From Paenibacillus_AR sp051594765 (GTDB taxonomy: Bacteria; Bacillota; Bacilli; Paenibacillales; NBRC-103111): a stretch of DNA of 64,000 nucleotides. Numbering within the stretch: the stretch's first letter is position 1; every line of letters starts with the position of its first letter. Shown here one piece after another: positions 59,995 to 64,000 of this stretch. The position numbers and the translations under genes were made by a program. A model generated the notes under the pieces. It was not told where the DNA came from. It did no database searches and saw only the letters and a program-made list of their open reading frames with translations. The stretch lies in contig NZ_JBPPGJ010000020.1 of NCBI RefSeq assembly GCF_051594765.1, positions 46,475-110,474 of the forward strand, given 5' to 3'.

Positions 59995-60534
59995 TTATAG
60001 GATCTCTTCCAACAACACTTCCCGTTCCGCAAGAGCTTGAAGCAGCTTGGTTGTTTCCCGAAAAGTAAGGTCCTTGATGTATAGCATCCTGTTTCCCTGC
60101 CTCTCCATTTCTCCGGCTGTGCCTTCCATGCTGCATAGAGCCGACAGTTGGCATAAAAAAGGAAAGCTGCCCTCCGTTTTGTCGCGCAGGAACCTGCCTG
60201 ATACGTGCAGATAGTCTCTTAATCCATATCCGCTGTAACCAACCGAATGTACCTCGCCTGCCGGACCTCGTAAGAGAAGATCATCACTTTCATCGGTTAC
60301 CCGTCTATACACCCGAAGCAGGCTTCCCAGACGTGTATCCGCCGAGGATATCTCCATAACCCGCATCGGCTTGCTGCTGGTATTCACCCTCGGAATACTC
60401 ACATAAACCGGTATCCACTGCTCCTCCAGAAATAATTCATAGGTTCCGTCCTTCAATACTCCATCGAGGCGGATGTCGGTCAGCCGGATTATCATCTCCG
60501 CCGTATCGATCCAAAGGTACGGCTCAGTATGCAT
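59995..60534 (-). CDS. Hypothetical protein, 179 aa
   Basis: ATG 60534 behind AAGGAGG (about 8 nt). Beta-rich N-terminus (LWIDTAEMIIRLTDIRLDGVLKDG, VYVSIPRVNTSSKPMRVMEI), then a mixed part and a helical end. The reading frame continues past the TAA at 59995 with coding-like sequence (DDEEEYDFPNDASDIYMERG) for about 44 codons. No family recognised. Confidence 0.65.
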   Translation of the reverse strand: MHTEPYLWIDTAEMIIRLTDIRLDGVLKDGTYELFLEEQWIPVYVSIPRVNTSSKPMRVMEISSADTRLGSLLRVYRRVTDESDDLLLRGPAGEVHSVGYSGYGLRDYLHVSGRFLRDKTEGSFPFLCQLSALCSMEGTAGEMERQGNRMLYIKDLTFRETTKLLQALAEREVLLEEIL

Positions 60535-60547
60535 GCTTGCAGCCTCC

Positions 60548-61141
60548 TTACGATTCCGCTTCCGCCTCGACAACCGTATCGTCGGAAAATTGGATGGCAC
60601 ACACGCGGCTCAGCATTTCGCAATAGGAGGGAAAGGCAAGACGGGCTAAGGCCGAATCGATGGTTCCCCTACCCGCGGCATCTCCATCTCTGCGAACATC
60701 CATATAGTTGAAATCATAGATTCCAAGATCCCCGCTGTCATCGGCTTTCACCGCCAGCACGGATTCGAGAGTTTCCAGAACGCAGGCAATGATCAGTAGG
60801 GGAGCTCCCCCCATTGTGATCTCCTCATATTCACCTAAATCCCGGGCAAAGCCTTGATTCCCGTAAAAGCTATCCTGAAATCGGTAGTCATCATATTCCG
60901 AATGGTCGAAGCGGCTGAACCGATACCACCAGAGCAGCTCTTCGGAATAGACCCCCAGGAACACTTCACCCAACTCCCGCAGCCATTCCGGATCCGTATC
61001 GGGCCGCGACTTTTTATGAAACATCAAGTTTGGATAATGTCGTATGAAGGAAATAAGAGCATCCTTTTTCCAATCGGATATAGTCGACTTATTCACCCAA
61101 CTTCTCGCTTCAGTGGCCGTTCCCATTGTTCTTTTTGCCAT
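60548..61141 (-). CDS. Hypothetical protein, 197 aa
   Basis: ATG 61141 chosen because GAGGAGG lies 8 nt upstream. Mixed alpha/beta with a Trp/Tyr-rich centre (EELLWWYRFSRFDHSEYDDYRFQDSFYGNQGF) and a very acidic end (FSDDTVVEAEAES). No signal or TM. It follows the DUF2207 gene by 40 nt and overlaps none. Not recognised. Confidence 0.65.
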   Translation of the reverse strand: MAKRTMGTATEARSWVNKSTISDWKKDALISFIRHYPNLMFHKKSRPDTDPEWLRELGEVFLGVYSEELLWWYRFSRFDHSEYDDYRFQDSFYGNQGFARDLGEYEEITMGGAPLLIIACVLETLESVLAVKADDSGDLGIYDFNYMDVRRDGDAAGRGTIDSALARLAFPSYCEMLSRVCAIQFSDDTVVEAEAES

Positions 61142-61181
61142 TGTCATGTCCTCCTCAAATAAATGAATGCTCCAGAGTCTT

Positions 61182-63068
61182 TCACCAGCTTCCGCCGCCT
61201 CCACCTCCAGCACCGCTTCCCGAACCGCCACCGGAGGAATCTCCTCCGGAAGATGAGCTTTCGAAGCTGCCCATGGACTTGTTCAAATACGCGGCATATT
61301 GTACAGGCTCGAAGCCGCTGCCCGGCTGGGCCTGATACCACTCCGGAGGTTTAGCACCGGTAAAGCGTTGGAGTGAAGCCGTCCATTTTGAAGTTAATCC
61401 GAACAGAAAAACATACGGCAGGTCCTTGTAGCAAGCCCCCTCATCCTGCGGTTGTTCTGAATTTTTCGACCCGTACATCTGTTGAAGTTCAGTCTTATAA
61501 TTCAGCACCTGCTTGAGCAGCCGTGAACCGTATTCCGTACGCCTCTTCGAGAAGGCGCCCGCCAGCGCGCAGACCCCTGCCGCGACACTGCCCGCCCCAT
61601 ATAACCAAGGGTTCAGCATCATATCACCGGTAAGGTTGGCAAACCACCACAGGAACAGCCCGAAGACGGTTCCGCACACAATGAACCCCAGAGGCATTCG
61701 AATGCTTAACCGATCCGCGAAATAGATCAGAAGCAAGGAACCCAGCAACACCATAAACCATGTCAGGATGCCTGTAATAAGGATTAATAGAACGTCAGCA
61801 AGGTCAACGCAGAAAAAAGCCATCGCCTGACAAGCGAGAACAGTAATGATCGAAGCGGAGAAAATCGCTCCTCCCGCCAGGGCATAGAGCGGGGATCTCT
61901 CGTATATCAACCGCTCGGGAGTCTGAAAATCCCGCGCAATTCCTTCCTTCCAATCACGGAATGCTTTATAAAAATCGTCTCCCAGCTCAGCGGCCGTTAC
62001 ACTCTCCTTGCCATTGAACAGCCGCTCTAGCATCTTCCGATCATAGGGTTGAAGCGATTCATCCGGCTCCCGCAGCTTGACGAGACGCAGGACCTGCTTC
62101 CCCTCATCCATTACCTTCAGATAACCCAGGTCCGCCCAATAGAGGATCATAGCGGATAACGATTGGGAGCTCGCGCTGCCGTGCATAACATAGCTCATCG
62201 CAGCCGGGTTGAGCCGAATAGGATCCATACCCGCCATCTGTGACGAACTCCGCCGTCTGCGTCCATAGATCAGCCAGAATGCCACGCTTACACCGGCCAG
62301 GACCGTGAAGGCTAGCATTTCGATATAGCCTGAAGCAGCCTTTGGTGGCTGAAGTGCATTTTCGGACAGCTCCATCATCAGCGTTAACCCGTCTCCCGGG
62401 TCCAAGATCTCATTGACAACACCGGTAATCAAGCCGTCTTGAACGGAGTATTCCATATTCGGCGTATACTTGCTGCCTACCGCACCAGAGGAGATCGCGA
62501 TTCGATTGGGAACCGTATCCTCTGGCAGTCGGATAGCAAATTGAATGTGGCTAATGGAAGTATCCCACCCTGTCCCGATGAGATTATAGCTCAATCCGTT
62601 CAACGGAATACCTTTACTAGTCTGGAGGGCATAATGATACTGAAGCTCATACGTTTTCGATCCGGTATACGTTCGGTTGGAGTCCCCGATTTGAATCCGA
62701 AGAGACTGGCCAACCCAAGCTTTCCGGTAAGGAATTTCGGCTGATGACGCAGGGTCTTTTACTGCAATCTCCGTAACCTTCGCCAAATAACGCAGTTGTG
62801 TTCTCGCGTTTTCATACTCCAGCACCATGCTGCCAGTCAAGGGAACCTCTCTGTAAATGCCATGTTTGGGCTGAACAAAATCGGCTGTTATCCGCTCCGT
62901 TACATCTATGGAGGCGTCCTTATTTACAATCGTCTCAATCTGATAACCCGTTATTCTATATCCGTTGTAATCAAGCTGTACCGCATAATCCTCCGCTTTT
63001 ACCTTTCCTTGTCCCGTCAGCCACAGAAGGATCAGAAGAAGGAGCGCGATACCTCTCTTGATAGCCAT
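61182..63068 (-). CDS. DUF2207 membrane protein
   Basis: 628 residues from ATG 63068 (AAAGGAG 7 nt upstream). A signal peptide (about 1-26) precedes an extracytoplasmic beta domain (about 30-255) with the typical IVNKDASIDVTERITADF and GIYREVPL. TM helices follow at about 260-280, 395-420, 425-445, 455-475 and 485-505, with a cytoplasmic helical part between the first two. The C-terminus ends in a Ser/Gly-rich run and SW, as in many DUF2207 proteins. Function is not established for the family. It heads the long minus-strand array and has a promoter directly after the tRNA terminator. Confidence 0.88.
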   Translation of the reverse strand: MAIKRGIALLLLILLWLTGQGKVKAEDYAVQLDYNGYRITGYQIETIVNKDASIDVTERITADFVQPKHGIYREVPLTGSMVLEYENARTQLRYLAKVTEIAVKDPASSAEIPYRKAWVGQSLRIQIGDSNRTYTGSKTYELQYHYALQTSKGIPLNGLSYNLIGTGWDTSISHIQFAIRLPEDTVPNRIAISSGAVGSKYTPNMEYSVQDGLITGVVNEILDPGDGLTLMMELSENALQPPKAASGYIEMLAFTVLAGVSVAFWLIYGRRRRSSSQMAGMDPIRLNPAAMSYVMHGSASSQSLSAMILYWADLGYLKVMDEGKQVLRLVKLREPDESLQPYDRKMLERLFNGKESVTAAELGDDFYKAFRDWKEGIARDFQTPERLIYERSPLYALAGGAIFSASIITVLACQAMAFFCVDLADVLLILITGILTWFMVLLGSLLLIYFADRLSIRMPLGFIVCGTVFGLFLWWFANLTGDMMLNPWLYGAGSVAAGVCALAGAFSKRRTEYGSRLLKQVLNYKTELQQMYGSKNSEQPQDEGACYKDLPYVFLFGLTSKWTASLQRFTGAKPPEWYQAQPGSGFEPVQYAAYLNKSMGSFESSSSGGDSSGGGSGSGAGGGGGGSW

Positions 63069-63153
63069 AACGATCTCCTTTCTCCACAAACCACAATGCG
63101 TCTTATCCCGCTATAGAATCAGCTTTCACATTACTATGCATAAAATCCGGCGT

Positions 63154-63182
63154 TTTGTATTGTACATAAACGACATTTTCAA
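63154..63182 (-). promoter_or_regulatory. Promoter of the DUF2207-led array
   Basis: On the minus strand, -35 TTGAAA (63182-63177), 17-bp spacer, -10 TACAAA (63159-63154), about 90 bp before the start codon. No second convincing promoter was seen within the array. Confidence 0.5.
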
Positions 63183-63203
63183 GGTACAGGTAATCCATCG
63201 CTA

Positions 63204-63267
63204 AAAACAGCAAAAAACAGCAGGTTCATCTTGAGCTACTAGAGCTCTTGATGAACCTGCTGTTTTT
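63204..63267 (-). terminator. Terminator of the rRNA-tRNA operon
   Basis: AAAAACAGCAGGTTCATC (63213-63230) pairs perfectly over 18 bp with 63250-63267; on the minus strand TTTTTTG follows. It lies 6 bp after tRNA-Leu. Confidence 0.93.
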
Positions 63268-63273
63268 GGTTAG

Positions 63274-63357
63274 TGCGGTCGAGAGGACTCGAACCTCCAC
63301 GGCTGTTACACCACTAGAACCTGAATCTAGCGCGTCTGCCAATTCCGCCACGACCGC
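63274..63357 (-). tRNA. tRNA-Leu (CAG)
   Basis: 84 nt with a long variable arm. Acceptor GCGGTCG/CGACCGC, anticodon stem CTAGA/TCTAG, loop TTCAGGT with CAG, T loop GTTCGAGTC. CCA is not encoded. Last gene of the rRNA-tRNA operon. Confidence 0.95.
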
Positions 63358-63365
63358 ATATTTAA

Positions 63366-63442
63366 TGGCGGAGCCGACGGGATTCGAACCCGCGGTCTCC
63401 TGCGTGACAGGCAGGCATGTTAGGCCTCTACACCACGGCTCC
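63366..63442 (-). tRNA. tRNA-Asp (GTC)
   Basis: 77 nt with encoded CCA. Acceptor GGAGCCG/CGGCTCC, anticodon stem CCTGC/GCAGG, loop CTGTCAC with GTC, T loop GTTCGAATC. Confidence 0.95.
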
Positions 63443-63477
63443 GCAATGGGAAATCTTCACCTCAAGGTGGTGAAGGA

Positions 63478-63550
63478 TGAACGCAGACGGGATCGAACCG
63501 CCGACCCCTACCCTGTCAAGGTAGTGCTCTCCCAGCTGAGCTATGCGTTC
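63478..63550 (-). tRNA. tRNA-Val (GAC)
   Basis: 73 nt. Acceptor GAACGCA/TGCGTTC, D arm AGCTCAGCTGGGAGAGC, anticodon stem CTACC/GGTAG, loop TTGACAG with GAC. CCA is not encoded. Confidence 0.95.
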
Positions 63551-63559
63551 AAGTATAGG

Positions 63560-63634
63560 TGGTGACCCGTAGGGGATTCGAACCCCTGTTACCTCCGTGA
63601 AAGGGAGGTGTCTTAACCCCTTGACCAACGGGCC
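63560..63634 (-). tRNA. tRNA-Glu (TTC)
   Basis: 75 nt with encoded CCA. Acceptor GGCCCGT/ACGGGTC, anticodon stem CCTCC/GGAGG, loop CTTTCAC with TTC, T loop GTTCGAATC. Confidence 0.96.
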
Positions 63635-63644
63635 ATCATACTTA

Positions 63645-63717
63645 TGGAGCCTAGGGGGATCGAACCCCTGACCTCATCGCTGCCAGCGATGCGCTCTCCC
63701 AGCTGAGCTAAGGCCCC
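63645..63717 (-). tRNA. tRNA-Ala (GGC)
   Basis: 73 nt. Acceptor GGGGCCT/AGGCTCC, D arm AGCTCAGCTGGGAGAGC, anticodon stem CATCG/CGATG, loop CTGGCAG with GGC. CCA is not encoded. First tRNA after the 23S gene. Confidence 0.95.
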
Positions 63718-63790
63718 ATACAAAAATCCCCTTACGGGGTTTCGGGATCTTGTTCCCTGAAAACCGGATGCGAAACTTCCGAAAACCAAT

Positions 63791-64000
63791 GGATAAGCCC
63801 TCGACCGATTAGTACTGGTCAGCTCCACGTGTTGCCACGCTTCCACCCCCAGCCTATCCACCTCGTCGTCTTCAAGGGGTCTTACATACTGGGAAATCTC
63901 ATCTTGAGGGGGGCTTCACGCTTAGATGCTTTCAGCGCTTATCCCGTCCGTACTTGGCTACCCAGCTATGCTCCTGGCGGAACAACTGGTACACCAGCGG
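63791..64000 (-). rRNA. 23S ribosomal RNA, 3' end (partial)
   Basis: On the minus strand the sequence ends with the conserved 23S 3' terminus (CTAATCGGTCGAGGGCTTAT). The upstream part, including the region around GCCGGTGTACCAGTTG-type helices, is typical of domain VI. The gene runs off the window. The 73-bp spacer to tRNA-Ala contains, on the plus strand, TTGTTCCCTGAAAACCGGAT. This looks like the reverse complement of the usual 16S-23S spacer motif, as expected for the stem that guides 23S processing. Confidence 0.95.

Noticed and set aside
63718..63790. Short CCCC/GGGG hairpin with TTTTT after 23S as a terminator
   Set aside because: The stem has only four strong pairs and lies within the rRNA-tRNA transcript; the 18-bp hairpin after tRNA-Leu is the real terminator.
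1..64000. CRISPR arrays, insertion sequences, phage genes
   Set aside because: No regularly spaced repeats, transposase motifs or phage structural genes were seen; the Xre protein resembles phage repressors but stands next to polysaccharide genes.

Overview
The window looks like chromosomal DNA of a Gram-positive, spore-former-type Bacillales bacterium, most likely Paenibacillus or a close relative. This is inferred from gene content: S-layer homology (SLH) and copper-amine-oxidase-like stalk proteins, a CpsC/CpsD tyrosine-kinase polysaccharide locus, an LplA-type lipoprotein, strong AGGAGG ribosome binding sites, and a 23S rRNA followed by a tRNA array. There is no plasmid, phage, insertion sequence or CRISPR signal.

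Layout. (1) 1-7.2 kb, minus strand: the start of a radical SAM/SPASM protein cut by the window edge, a metallophosphoesterase, small proteins, a stalk-domain protein, an SLH surface protein, a VanZ-like protein and a one-TM protein. (2) 7.2-23.8 kb, minus strand: a complete Wzx/Wzy-type exopolysaccharide operon read from 23.77 kb downwards. It runs PilZ-like protein, CpsC, CpsD, GalU, priming transferase, glycosyltransferases, Wzy, Wzx, pyruvyltransferase, then dTDP-rhamnose (RfbACBD) and GDP-mannose (ManC) supply. (3) 23.9-26.1 kb, plus strand: an Xre-family regulator and a membrane-anchored L,D-transpeptidase. (4) 26.1-43 kb: a second polysaccharide locus resembling a Gram-positive Pel system. 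It has PelF-like and PelG-like proteins, two GT-C-like membrane proteins, a GT2/DUF2304 pair, a degenerate HD-GYP protein with a cysteine-rich tail, four coiled-coil proteins, a secreted ABAB-repeat protein, a GH114-like hydrolase and a sugar-nucleotide epimerase. (5) 43-47 kb: lactonase, tiny Cys-rich protein, orphan solute-binding lipoprotein, tRNA-Arg and tRNA-Gly. (6) 47-63 kb, minus strand: a colinear array of about 16 mostly unrecognised cytosolic proteins (ankyrin-like, Sel1, TPR, zinc ribbon, paralogous pairs, two frameshifted genes) behind a DUF2207 membrane protein. (7) 63-64 kb, minus strand: 3' end of 23S rRNA, five tRNAs (Ala, Glu, Val, Asp, Leu) and a strong terminator.

How it fits together. 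A 15-bp palindrome, GATAC-N5-GTATC, recurs in the promoters of the exopolysaccharide operon (next to the xre gene), the SLH protein, the L,D-transpeptidase, the PelF operon, the epimerase/GH114 operon, the ABAB-repeat/coiled-coil divergent region and the Cys-rich peptide. In several of these it lies exactly between or over good -35/-10 boxes. I infer that the Xre protein is a SinR-like local master repressor of two exopolysaccharides and the cell surface. This regulon, together with the Pel-like locus that uses new parts, is the most interesting content of the window.
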